Shown: positions 1 to 7,883 of the stretch, in pieces | Layout: the number at the start of each line of letters is the position of its first letter | Numbering within the stretch: the stretch's first letter is position 1 | Assembly (NCBI GenBank): GCA_036244975.1 | Contig: BTTE01000048.1 | Coordinates: 1 to 23,754, forward strand | DNA length: 23,754 bases | DNA from: Sulfidibacterium sp036244975 | GTDB taxonomy: Bacteria; Bacteroidota; Bacteroidia; Bacteroidales; F082 | Direction: 5' to 3' | The notes under the pieces: generated by a model | Seen by the model: only the letters and a program-made list of their open reading frames with translations | Told to the model about the DNA's origin: nothing | The model's database searches: none | Made by a program: the position numbers and the translations under genes

Positions 1-14
1 CGGCATTTTTTCCG

Positions 15-22
15 TACTTTTG
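15..22 (+). promoter_or_regulatory. -7 promoter element (TAnnTTTG) of the YVTN/phosphoesterase gene
   Basis: TACTTTTG matches the Bacteroidota -7 consensus TAnnTTTG exactly and lies 26 bases before the ATG at 48. The matching -33 element would fall at or beyond the left edge of the window, so it cannot be checked. The purine-rich run AAGGAAAAAAG directly before the ATG could serve as a ribosome binding site. Confidence 0.45.
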
Positions 23-47
23 TTTTTCAAGTTTAAAAGGAAAAAAG

Positions 48-2516
48 ATGACAAAGTATCGTACGAACAAACGCTTGTTGTGGCTGATGATTTTGGTGTT
101 TTCGGTTTCCGGCATGCTTCAGGCGCAAAAGAAGCCGGGTTCGGTTGAGCTTCCCGGCAAATACCAAAATTATACCCTTTTGCCCAACGGATGGCGGCTG
201 ACTCCGGCCGGCAAACAAATTCCCGTAGGTGAGTTGCCGCTCAACATGGTGGTTACCAGGAACGGGCGATATGCCATTACGTCCAATAGCGGTATGGGTA
301 TTAACTCTTTGTCGGTGGTTGACTTAAAAACGTTGAAAGAAGTGCGGCGGTACGTTGTGAGCAATACCTGGGTGGGATTGACTTTTGGTCCTAACGACAA
401 ACGGTTGTACGTTTCCGGTGGGAATAACAATGTTGTGTATGTTTTCAATTTTAAAAAGGGAAAACTCTATCCGGCTGATACCCTGGTGATTGGACAAAAA
501 TTCCCGAAAGGAGATATTTCGCTCACCGGACTGGCTGTCAATAATAAGAAAAACCAACTACTGGCGGTTTCGCAGAAAAGCAACATGCTTTATGTTGTTG
601 ATCTGAAGAGTAAAAAAGTGATAAAAAAGGTAGCAATGCCCGGCAAATGCTATGATATTGTAATCAATCATGCCCAAAGTTATGCTTATGTTTCTATTTG
701 GGGGAAAGCCACAGTGGTCGAAATTGACTTAAACAATTACACCATTACCCATCGTTATAAAACCGGAGATCATCCCAACGATATGGTTATCAGCCCCGAT
801 GACAGCCGGCTTTTTGTTGCCAATGCCAATAACAACAGTGCTACGGTTATCGATTTGGTAAAAAATGAGATCAGCGAGACAATCCATACGGCGCTGCTTC
901 CCGATTTGCCTTATGGCAGCACCCCCGATGCGCTGGCTCTGTCGCCGGATGGTGATAAATTGCTCATTGCTAATGCTGATAACAATTATCTCGCTGTCTT
1001 TGATGTGGGAAAACCCGGCTATGCCAGAAACCTCGGTTTTATTCCTGTCGGGTGGTATCCAACGGCTGTGCAGTATCTGAAATCGGGGAAAATTGTGGTT
1101 GCCAACGGAAAAGGAATTTCTTCGCGGGCTAACCCCGATGGCCCTGTTCCCAATAAAAGACGACCGAAAAACTGGATGGAAAATTATACGGGAACCATGT
1201 TTAAAGGAACTGTTTCGGTGATAGATTTTCCGCAAAGCAAAGTGCTGGCTGAAATGAGCCGAAAAGTTTATGATAACACCCCTTTCATCAAAAAGGTGAA
1301 AGAAGAAAGCAACCAGTCTGTTATTCCCAAAAGGCCTGATGGCAAAGGAAGTTCTCAGATAAAGCACATTTTTTATATTATTCGTGAAAACCGGACCTAT
1401 GATCAGGTTTTGGGCGATATGGCCGAAGGAAACGGTGATTCCGCTCTCACCTTGTTTGGCAGGAAAGTTACGCCCAATGCACATAAGCTGTCAAAAACAT
1501 ATACGCTTTATGATAATTTTTATGTCGATGCGGAGGTTAGCGCCGATGGACACAACTGGTCCACAGCCGCTTATGCCACCGATTATGTAGAGAAATTGTG
1601 GCCGGTGGATTATGGTCGCAGAGGACAAAAATATACTTTTGAAGGAGGAACTCCTGCAGCTGCACCATCTTCAGGTTATATTTGGAACGATGTGTTAAAT
1701 CATCATAAAACATTTAGAGATTATGGCGAGTTTGTTCCCGGGAGAAAAGATAAAAACGGCAATTATGAAGCACGCGATAAAGATTTGCGTCCTTATACAG
1801 ATAATAAATATCCTGGTTTTAATCTTTCTTTTCCCGATTTAACGCGTTATAAAATCTGGGCTCATGATTTCGACAGCATAATGGCTATTGGCAAAGTTCC
1901 TCAGTTTAACCTGATACGTTTGCCCAACGACCATACCCGCGGCACACGTCCCGGAAATCCGACACCTACTGCCTATGTGGCCCGCAACGATTATGCACTC
2001 GGTTTGATAGTGGATAAGGTTTCGCACAGCAACATCTGGAAAAGCAGCATTTTGTTTGTGTTGGAAGACGATGCGCAAAACGGCCCTGACCATGTGGACG
2101 CTCACCGGTCTGTGTTGCTCGTCATCGGGCCTTATGTGAAACGGCATTTTGTGGATCACACCATGTACTCCACTTCCGGTGTGTTGAAAACTATGGAGTT
2201 GATTTTGGGACTTCCACCCATGACACAGTACGACCTTGCTGCTCATGCCATTCTGCATTCTGTTACCGACACGGCTTATTTGAAAAGCTATAATGCCGCT
2301 ATTCCCAAAGTGGATATGAACAAGCTGAACACACGGTATTCGTATGGCGCCAAATTATCGGAGAAATTAGACTTTTCCCATGCAGATGCCATTCCCGACG
2401 GGTTGTTTAACAAAATTATCTGGAAAGCTGTAAGAGGGGCCAATTCTGTTGTCCCGGCTCCTGTTCACAGTGCTTTTGTCAATGAAAAAGCCATGCCGGA
2501 CGATAATGATAAATAG
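48..2516 (+). CDS. Exported YVTN/YncE beta-propeller fused to a phosphoesterase (alkaline phosphatase superfamily)
   Basis: The 822-residue product starts with a signal peptide (about residues 1-26, hydrophobic core then MLQA|Q), so it should be periplasmic or secreted. Residues of about 45-400 form repeated blades with YVTN-type patterns such as SPDDSRLFVANANNNSATVI and SPDGDKLLIANADNNYLAVF. From about residue 438 the phospholipase C / phosphoesterase pattern begins: IIRENRTYDQVLGD resembles the ENRSFDH motif of that family. A second conserved block near residues 671-690 (LEDDAQNGPDHVDAHR) supplies likely metal ligands. Proteins of this two-domain type are usually annotated as bifunctional YncE/alkaline phosphatase-family proteins; the true substrate is unknown. 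The ATG at 48 has a good purine-rich leader and a promoter box upstream. No lipobox and no type IX C-terminal sorting domain is visible, so Sec export to the periplasm is the simplest reading. The gene is monocistronic and closed by a hairpin terminator. Confidence 0.88.
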   Translation: MTKYRTNKRLLWLMILVFSVSGMLQAQKKPGSVELPGKYQNYTLLPNGWRLTPAGKQIPVGELPLNMVVTRNGRYAITSNSGMGINSLSVVDLKTLKEVRRYVVSNTWVGLTFGPNDKRLYVSGGNNNVVYVFNFKKGKLYPADTLVIGQKFPKGDISLTGLAVNNKKNQLLAVSQKSNMLYVVDLKSKKVIKKVAMPGKCYDIVINHAQSYAYVSIWGKATVVEIDLNNYTITHRYKTGDHPNDMVISPDDSRLFVANANNNSATVIDLVKNEISETIHTALLPDLPYGSTPDALALSPDGDKLLIANADNNYLAVFDVGKPGYARNLGFIPVGWYPTAVQYLKSGKIVVANGKGISSRANPDGPVPNKRRPKNWMENYTGTMFKGTVSVIDFPQSKVLAEMSRKVYDNTPFIKKVKEESNQSVIPKRPDGKGSSQIKHIFYIIRENRTYDQVLGDMAEGNGDSALTLFGRKVTPNAHKLSKTYTLYDNFYVDAEVSADGHNWSTAAYATDYVEKLWPVDYGRRGQKYTFEGGTPAAAPSSGYIWNDVLNHHKTFRDYGEFVPGRKDKNGNYEARDKDLRPYTDNKYPGFNLSFPDLTRYKIWAHDFDSIMAIGKVPQFNLIRLPNDHTRGTRPGNPTPTAYVARNDYALGLIVDKVSHSNIWKSSILFVLEDDAQNGPDHVDAHRSVLLVIGPYVKRHFVDHTMYSTSGVLKTMELILGLPPMTQYDLAAHAILHSVTDTAYLKSYNAAIPKVDMNKLNTRYSYGAKLSEKLDFSHADAIPDGLFNKIIWKAVRGANSVVPAPVHSAFVNEKAMPDDNDK

Positions 2517-2600
2517 GTAGCATACTTTTTTGTAAAGATTTTCTGCTACATATTTATCGGTATAATTTATCAGGCAAGATGGCGTAGAATGCTAATAATA

Positions 2601-2632
2601 AACCCCGTACGGAAAACTTTCCGTACGGGGTT
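2601..2632. terminator. Bidirectional hairpin terminator between convergent genes
   Basis: A perfect inverted repeat has arms AACCCCGTACGGAAA (2601-2615) and TTTCCGTACGGGGTT (2618-2632). The realistic hairpin is a 12-bp GC-rich stem with loop AAAACTTT. It lies between the plus-strand gene ending at 2516 and the minus-strand gene ending at 2678, so it can serve both. Flanks are AT-rich (aataata on the left, aactttatta on the right). Each arm also contains the self-complementary octamer CCGTACGG. Confidence 0.85.
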
Positions 2633-2677
2633 AACTTTATTAATGGAATAGCAGAAAAAAATCAGATAATTAAATTG

Positions 2678-4078
2678 CTAAAATAAAAACCATAGTTGGA
2701 GGTAAATAGAATTGTTATCTGAAGATTTTCTTCCGGAGCCGTCATAATTATCTACAGCTCCATTAAATTTATTATAGGCGGTATAAATCAGGGAAATTTT
2801 GGTGTTTTCCCATGGCAAAAAGTCAACCTGGGTCATAAGGCCGCTGCTGTTTGGAAGCCCCATTCTGCTTCCTGATACGGAAGCCGGAGCATAAATAATA
2901 TTGTCTGAACTGCCTTTGTAGTTAAAATACCCGAGGGTAAACTTATAACCTTTCCTAAGGAAGATACTCGCATCCGTTTTAAAGGAATTAATCTTATCTG
3001 TCAAAAATTGAGTATCCCCGGCTCCGTAACTGGCATTAAATTCTTGTTTCTCAGCGATATAGCTACTATGCAGGGTAAATTGACCCTTTGCAAAATAATA
3101 CTCATACTGAAGGTCAAAGCCAAAATCAGTATAATTATCCGTTGCCCCGGAAACCCCTGTGGGATACAAGCTGGTTGATAATCCGAAAGTACCCACTTCG
3201 AGATAACTTTTTGTCCATTGGTGTTGTATGGCAACGCGCCAGTACGGACTTAATCCTTTAATCGTCATTACGGATGAATTGTCGGGAGGAAAAACTGTTC
3301 CGAATGGTGCTGTCCGATATACGCTAAAACCCAGATAGAGCGTGTTGCCAAACAGCCCGTAGGTACCGGCACCCAATGTCCCCATAAGGCCTCCTTCAAC
3401 CATTGTACCTGCCGATGGGGCCGGCGCTATGCCGGAAGCCGAATAAGGATAGCTCCATGGTGAGGCGGTATTCCATACATCCCCCATCATAGGACCATTA
3501 TCCATGGTTAAACCATACAAGAGAGACGTTTTCCCCATCTGGGTAGTATTGGAATAACGAATATCAAGCATGTCAATTCCAAAAGCTCCCTCATCGTCCT
3601 CCATGGAAACTTGTATAAAGGAACCAAAATGAGGAGCGATTAAACCCCCGTAATAGAGACTCAATGATTGTGGGAATTCAATATTATTATTTTGCGTTCC
3701 GGGTATACTTTTTGCCAGGCGGGTAACCCCGGTGTTAAATCCCACAGATATCTGGGGAATATTAAGCAGTTTTAATACAGCCCTGCTGCTTTTACCGTTT
3801 GAAGAAGTTTCTTTATTGACAATGGTCTTTATGTTCGTCATGGCATAACCGTTTAACTTAAACTGTCTCCCAAAAGATGTGAGTTCCGGAAATACCGTAT
3901 GGCAGGCGGAGCATGACAAACCCGTTTGCCGTGCAAAACTCGGAATGGCTTGTACCGTTCCCGAACTGAATACTAAGAAAAGAAAGGCGACGAATCCTCC
4001 CACAAGTGATAGTCCGTTTTTTTTAAGAAAAGATATCTTTTTGATTTTCTCTTCTTCACATGATAATTTATTCTTCAT
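2678..4078 (-). CDS. Monoheme c-type cytochrome fused to a predicted outer-membrane beta-barrel
   Basis: The 466-residue product has a signal peptide with a long charged n-region (core at about residues 25-44, ending TVQA). A single heme c attachment site CSACH (C56, C59, H60) follows, inside the segment ARQTGLSCSACHTVFPELT and then FGRQFKLNGYAM. The remaining roughly 380 residues are rich in aromatic, Gly, Ser and Thr residues in an alternating pattern (for example YLEVGTFGLSTSLYP, FTLHSSYIAEK), and the protein ends in the aromatic-rich WFLF, as outer-membrane barrels do. The order short heme domain then barrel recalls cytochrome-porin fusions such as the Cyc2 iron oxidases, and the ARQTG-C-x-x-C-H block resembles theirs from memory. 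Electron transfer across the outer membrane is therefore plausible but inferred. The start ATG is the first codon giving a complete signal peptide. A CRP/FNR-type palindrome lies about 145 bp upstream. Alternative: a barrel-associated cytochrome with a different donor or acceptor. Confidence 0.82.
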   Translation of the reverse strand: MKNKLSCEEEKIKKISFLKKNGLSLVGGFVAFLFLVFSSGTVQAIPSFARQTGLSCSACHTVFPELTSFGRQFKLNGYAMTNIKTIVNKETSSNGKSSRAVLKLLNIPQISVGFNTGVTRLAKSIPGTQNNNIEFPQSLSLYYGGLIAPHFGSFIQVSMEDDEGAFGIDMLDIRYSNTTQMGKTSLLYGLTMDNGPMMGDVWNTASPWSYPYSASGIAPAPSAGTMVEGGLMGTLGAGTYGLFGNTLYLGFSVYRTAPFGTVFPPDNSSVMTIKGLSPYWRVAIQHQWTKSYLEVGTFGLSTSLYPTGVSGATDNYTDFGFDLQYEYYFAKGQFTLHSSYIAEKQEFNASYGAGDTQFLTDKINSFKTDASIFLRKGYKFTLGYFNYKGSSDNIIYAPASVSGSRMGLPNSSGLMTQVDFLPWENTKISLIYTAYNKFNGAVDNYDGSGRKSSDNNSIYLQLWFLF

Positions 4079-4105
4079 AATTTCAAGGATTTGTTAATAA
4101 TTAAA

Positions 4106-4137
4106 CAAGATAATCTATTTATAATGAATTTTCCAAA
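4106..4137 (-). promoter_or_regulatory. Candidate start-proximal promoter of the cytochrome-barrel gene
   Basis: On the minus strand TTTGG (4137-4133) is followed after 20 bases by TATCTTG (4112-4106). This resembles the Bacteroidota TTTG / TAnnTTTG pair with one base missing in the -7 box. It would give a short leader of about 20 bases before the ATG at 4078. It competes with an operator-proximal alternative at 4187-4194. Confidence 0.3.
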
Positions 4138-4186
4138 TGCCGGCTGTTACAACCGTTTAATAACTTTTTAAAGAATTTTAAGAGTG

Positions 4187-4194
4187 TAAATTTA
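4187..4194 (-). promoter_or_regulatory. Operator-proximal -7-like box, minus strand
   Basis: TAAATTTA matches TAnnTTTG except at the last base. Its centre is 33 bp from the centre of the palindrome at 4208-4239. The expected transcription start would therefore put the operator at about -43, the geometry of class II CRP/FNR activation, where the bound activator replaces the -33 element. This would drive the cytochrome-barrel gene with a leader of about 100 bases. Confidence 0.3.
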
Positions 4195-4207
4195 TCCTCA
4201 TCCGGAC

Positions 4208-4239
4208 ATTCCTTATGTGATATATGTCACATAAGGAAT
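4208..4239. promoter_or_regulatory. CRP/FNR-family operator (perfect palindrome)
   Basis: The 13-base arms ATTCCTTATGTGA (4208-4220) and TCACATAAGGAAT (4227-4239) are exact reverse complements around a 6-base centre, TATATG. The core TGTGA-N6-TCACA is the classic half-site pair of the CRP/FNR regulator superfamily. There is no G-C-rich stem with a T-run, and no gene ends nearby, so a terminator is unlikely. Which paralogue binds (CRP-like, FNR-like or HcpR-like) cannot be told from the site alone. Confidence 0.72.
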
Positions 4240-4252
4240 TTACTGCTACAGA

Positions 4253-4260
4253 TTACTTTG
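4253..4260 (+). promoter_or_regulatory. Operator-proximal -7-like box, plus strand
   Basis: TTACTTTG differs from TAnnTTTG only at the second base. It lies 33 bp from the operator centre, the mirror image of the minus-strand box at 4187-4194. If used, transcription would run toward the Rieske-like lipoprotein with a leader of about 360 bases that includes the 10-bp tandem repeat. Confidence 0.25.
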
Positions 4261-4463
4261 GGCAAAATCCTGTTTTATAGGTTAATATCCCCTTAATGCA
4301 GATTGTTTTTAAATTAACAACTCAAATGCGATGCAAGCACTTATCTTATACTTTACATTAAAGTCGTTTAAAGTTAAATGTGGATTCTGAGGCGAAATAT
4401 ATTGATATTCAAGGCGATGATTAGTTTTCATTCTGCGCCATTGTTGTGAAATAAAAAACTAAT

Positions 4464-4500
4464 TGAAACCCAATGAAACCCAATGAAACCCAATGAAACC
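4464..4500. repeat. 10-bp tandem repeat, 3.7 copies
   Basis: The unit TGAAACCCAA is repeated exactly three times (4464-4493) and followed by a partial copy TGAAACC (4494-4500). The copies show no mismatch. The array lies 125 bp before the lipoprotein start codon. A 10-bp period keeps each copy on nearly the same face of the helix, which would suit repeated protein contacts, but a simple slippage array is equally possible. Confidence 0.9.
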
Positions 4501-4624
4501 AAGGTATTTCTCGTAAATTTTCTGCTAAACTTTAAACAACTTCATTTAATAATCGGGAGACGCTGCTAAAAACAGTAGTTTTCCATTTTGGTTTTTTCGT
4601 TATCATTGCAACTCAATAAAAACA

Positions 4625-5092
4625 ATGAAACGTTTCATGCTGTTTGCGGCTGTTTTAGGAGGTGTTGTTTTGAGTTCGTGTAACAAAACCAACATTAATC
4701 CCAACGACCCGCGGGCGATTATCCAAATTGATATTGACCCTAACTCCACCTTTTATCAAGGGTTAAATACCGTGGGGGGGTGGATTTATGTCGCCAATGG
4801 CGATCAGGACGCCTATATCGGGCCGGGTTCGCGTGGTGTGATTATTTATCGCGAAAGCCAGAGCAGTTTCAAAGCTTACGACCGCCTGCCACCCAATGAT
4901 CCCGACAAATGTGATAACGGCAGCAAGCGTACACAGCTTGTTGTAGGAAAATATTACCCTTTTGCGAAAGATGAGTGTACCGGAAATACTTATCAGTTAT
5001 TGGATGGTTCGCTGATTCAGGGAAACGGTCGCTATCCTTTGATTGAATATCATGCAGTTTATGATGGGAATCTGTTGCATGTTTTTAATTGA
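4625..5092 (+). CDS. Rieske-like lipoprotein lacking the histidine ligands
   Basis: The 155-residue product begins with a lipoprotein signal peptide ending LSSC, with lipidated C19, so it should be anchored in a membrane on the periplasmic or outer side. The rest follows the layout of small Bacteroidota Rieske-fold lipoproteins: a glycine-rich strand (IGPGSRGVIIYR), a FKAYDRLPP segment, then two ligand-loop positions and the terminal LLDGSLIQGNGRYPLIEY strand pair. Canonical Rieske domains use C-x-H and C-x-x-H about 15-17 residues apart. Here the equivalents read C96-D-N98 and C118-T-G-N121 with 19 residues between, so both cysteines remain and both histidines are asparagine. A normal [2Fe-2S] Rieske cluster is therefore unlikely; a disulfide between C96 and C118 is possible. 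Function is unknown. It converges with nrdJ, with 49 bp between them. The fold assignment is pattern-based from memory. Confidence 0.72.
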   Translation: MKRFMLFAAVLGGVVLSSCNKTNINPNDPRAIIQIDIDPNSTFYQGLNTVGGWIYVANGDQDAYIGPGSRGVIIYRESQSSFKAYDRLPPNDPDKCDNGSKRTQLVVGKYYPFAKDECTGNTYQLLDGSLIQGNGRYPLIEYHAVYDGNLLHVFN

Positions 5093-5141
5093 TAATCGGT
5101 GGAACCGAAATCATTATTGGCAGGCAACAAAGTTTTTCGAA

Positions 5142-7883
5142 TTAGCCACATTTGGAATAGCCGCAGGCGCCGCATGTGAGGCAGCCATCTTGGTAAACCA
5201 GCGTTTCTTCGCCACATTCGGGGCAGACTTTGCCCGCCGCTTTTTCACCATCCTGCAGATAACGCTTCAGCGCTCTCACCACACCGTTTTTCCAGGTGTT
5301 GATGTTGTCTTCTTCCACGTTGAGGTTTCCCACGAGGGTAACTACATAAGCTAATGGCATACCATGACGGAGAAGGCCGGAAATAAGCCGGGCATAATTC
5401 CAGTAAGTTTTATCAAATGAGCGCGATAGGCCTTCTATGGTAATTTTGTAGCCCTGTTTATCTTCAAATTGGAAATCGTAACGTGAATGTTCGCCCTTTT
5501 TCTTATACTTTATGACCCATCCTTTTTCTATTGCCGGCGGCAAATAGAAGTCATCCGCTTTCCCGGTAAAAATTTCGTACGGCCGGCCATCGAGTTTTCC
5601 TACTACGGCAATCCATTTTTCGTAATTATTTTGAAAGCGAAGGATATTGGCTTCCAAAACTTTGGGTCTCGGGGGGGCGCTTGTTTCTTTAAATGCATTT
5701 TCTTCTTTCTTATCATTACTTACCAGTACCCCCGCACGGGAACCTTCACGGTAAATAGTCATTCCCTTACATCCGCTCTCCCAGGCAGTCGTGTAAATGT
5801 CGCTGACCATCTCTTCCGCCACATTTTCGGGAATATTGACTGTAACGCTAATGGAATGGTCCACCCACTGCTGGATTTTCCCCTGCATTTTCACCTTGCT
5901 CACCCAATTGATATCGGCTGAGGTAGCTTTATAATAAGGTGATTTTTTAATGATTTCCTGCAACTGCTCATCCGAAAGACTCTTCACCGCGTCCACATTA
6001 TAATCATTCAACTTTAGCCACACTTTAAACTTGGGATGAAACACATTGTACTCTTCCCAGGTATCGCCAACCTCATCCACAAAACTAACCGTTACGTTTT
6101 TATCATTGGGATTCACTTTGCGTCGCCGTTTATACGAGACCATAAAAACCGGCTCAATGCCGGAAGTAGTTTGTGCACAAATACTTACGCTTCCGGTTGG
6201 GGCAATGGTAAGCATAGAAATATTGCGTCGTCCCACCCGTTTCATTTTTTCATACAGGTTGGGTGCATTTTCTTTTATGCGATTTATGAACGGATTGTTC
6301 TGCTCGCGTTCTGCTTCATAAACGGGGAAGCTGCCCCGCTCTTCTGCCAGATCAACGGAGCTGCTGTAAACTTCGAGTGCCAAAAGACGATGGACTTCCA
6401 CGGAAAAATTAATGGCATCATCGGAGCCGTACCGCAAGCTCAAAGCAGCAAGCATATCTCCTTCGGCGGTAATCCCAATTCCCGTACGACGTCCCATTAA
6501 CGATTTTTCACGAATTTTTTCCCAAAGCCGCCGTTCGGTATATTTTATCTCCTCCGATTCGGGATCAGCATCAATTTTGGCCAGAATAGCATCCACTTTT
6601 TCCACCTCAAGGTCCACAATGTCATCCATCATACGATGGGCAATATGCACGTGCTTGCTAAACAAATCGCCATTGAAATAAGCCTTATCCGTAAACGGAT
6701 TCTCTACATAACTGTACAGATTTATAGCCAGCAAACGACAAGAGTCGTAAGGACAAAGCGGAATTTCACCACAGGGATTGGTGGAAACTGTCCGAAAACC
6801 CTTGTCGGCATAACAATCGGGAATAGATTCCCGGATGACGGTATCCCAAAACAAGATTCCCGGCTCTGCCGAGGTCCATGCGTTATGAACAATTTTTTTC
6901 CACAGTTGGCGTGCGTTAATCTCCTTTTTATATTTGGGTTCTTTGGCAGCAATGGGATACTGCTGAACGTATGGAGTATCATTTTTTACCGCCTGCATAA
7001 ACTCATCATCTAATTTTACGGAGATGTTGGCACCGGTTACCTTTCCCTGTTCCAATTTCGCATCGATAAACTTCTCTGCATCGGGATGTTTAATGCCAAT
7101 ACTCAACATGAGTGCACCACGACGGCCATCCTGTGCCACTTCGCGGGTTGAGTTGGAATAGCGTTCCATAAAAGGAACAACACCCGTTGAGGTAAGTGCC
7201 GTATTTTTTACCGGACTTCCTTTGGGCCGGATATGCGTCAGGTCGTGGCCCACGCCACCGCGACGCTTCATCAGTTGTACCTGTTCCTGATCAATTTTCA
7301 TAATACCTCCATAAGAGTCGGAATTCCCATCATTGCCAATAACAAAACAGTTAGACAAAGAAGATATCTGATGTGGATTTCCGATACCGGCCATGGGGCT
7401 TCCCGCCGGAATGATATATTTAAACTTACGGAGTACTTCATAAATGTCATCTTCAGACAAAGGGTTTGGGTACTTCTGCTCGATGCGGGCAATTTCGCGG
7501 GCAATACGCCGGTGCATCTGGTCAGGCGTTTTCTCAAAAATACTTCCCTGACTATTTTTCAGCGCATATTTATTGGTCCATACCCCGGCTGCCAGACTAT
7601 CCCCTTCAAAATATTCCGTAGAAGCTTTCACCACTTCATCATATGAATAAGATTTTTCCTGACTTTCCGCAGGCGTTTGTGTCAGGTGCTCTGCTGAAGA
7701 GAAACTTTTCAAATTTAATTTGTCCACGGTCATATGCATCTTTCCTTCAGTAGCTATTTCGTTCTTTTTCCTCTCTTCAAGTACCTTTTCATAAAACCCT
7801 TTTTCCTGTTCCGTTTTCTCTGTTTTTAATGATGAATTATGACCGGTCTCACTATCAAACCTAAAGAGTAAATCGTTTTCCAT
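5142..7883 (-). CDS. nrdJ: Adenosylcobalamin-dependent (class II) ribonucleotide reductase
   Basis: This cytoplasmic enzyme reduces ribonucleotides to deoxyribonucleotides using a radical generated from coenzyme B12, without oxygen. The 913-residue protein shows the expected landmarks: SNC with C179, the block STGVVPFMERYSNSTREVAQ (232-251), the active-site motif NPCGE (N369, C371, E373) with C382 following, and TIAPTGSVSI plus SGIEPVF (559-580). The C-terminal tail is a Cys-rich element with C887-P-E-C890, C901, C904, C907 and C912, as found in class II enzymes as a zinc ribbon and thiol-delivery tail. Residues 1-75 are a charged, low-complexity extension before the conserved part begins; Met49 or Met51 are alternative starts, but the first ATG is kept. 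It appears to be transcribed alone from the promoter at 8120-8148 with a leader of about 230 bases. No B12-riboswitch consensus (B12 box) was recognised in that leader. Confidence 0.95.
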   Translation of the reverse strand: MENDLLFRFDSETGHNSSLKTEKTEQEKGFYEKVLEERKKNEIATEGKMHMTVDKLNLKSFSSAEHLTQTPAESQEKSYSYDEVVKASTEYFEGDSLAAGVWTNKYALKNSQGSIFEKTPDQMHRRIAREIARIEQKYPNPLSEDDIYEVLRKFKYIIPAGSPMAGIGNPHQISSLSNCFVIGNDGNSDSYGGIMKIDQEQVQLMKRRGGVGHDLTHIRPKGSPVKNTALTSTGVVPFMERYSNSTREVAQDGRRGALMLSIGIKHPDAEKFIDAKLEQGKVTGANISVKLDDEFMQAVKNDTPYVQQYPIAAKEPKYKKEINARQLWKKIVHNAWTSAEPGILFWDTVIRESIPDCYADKGFRTVSTNPCGEIPLCPYDSCRLLAINLYSYVENPFTDKAYFNGDLFSKHVHIAHRMMDDIVDLEVEKVDAILAKIDADPESEEIKYTERRLWEKIREKSLMGRRTGIGITAEGDMLAALSLRYGSDDAINFSVEVHRLLALEVYSSSVDLAEERGSFPVYEAEREQNNPFINRIKENAPNLYEKMKRVGRRNISMLTIAPTGSVSICAQTTSGIEPVFMVSYKRRRKVNPNDKNVTVSFVDEVGDTWEEYNVFHPKFKVWLKLNDYNVDAVKSLSDEQLQEIIKKSPYYKATSADINWVSKVKMQGKIQQWVDHSISVTVNIPENVAEEMVSDIYTTAWESGCKGMTIYREGSRAGVLVSNDKKEENAFKETSAPPRPKVLEANILRFQNNYEKWIAVVGKLDGRPYEIFTGKADDFYLPPAIEKGWVIKYKKKGEHSRYDFQFEDKQGYKITIEGLSRSFDKTYWNYARLISGLLRHGMPLAYVVTLVGNLNVEEDNINTWKNGVVRALKRYLQDGEKAAGKVCPECGEETLVYQDGCLTCGACGYSKCG

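Larger units (their letters stand above)
4079..4624. other. 546-bp divergent intergenic region
   Basis: This gene-free, AT-rich stretch separates the divergently transcribed cytochrome-barrel gene and the Rieske-like lipoprotein gene. It holds a perfect CRP/FNR-type palindrome (4208-4239), promoter-like boxes on both strands and a 10-bp tandem repeat (4464-4500). I see no convincing reading frame or structured RNA. Its length is unusual for this otherwise compact window. Confidence 0.7.

Noticed and set aside
2517..2549. Inverted repeat GTAGCA ... TGCTAC just after the first gene
   Set aside because: Only 6-bp arms with a 21-base loop. The strong hairpin at 2601-2632 accounts for termination.
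4208..4239. Palindrome considered as a transcription terminator
   Set aside because: It is AT-rich, has no T-run, lies upstream of two divergent genes rather than at a gene end, and fits the CRP/FNR half-sites exactly.
5096..5108. Short hairpin TCGGT-GGA-ACCGA between the lipoprotein gene and nrdJ
   Set aside because: A 5-bp stem with a 3-base loop and no T-run is too weak to call a terminator, although its position between convergent genes is suitable.
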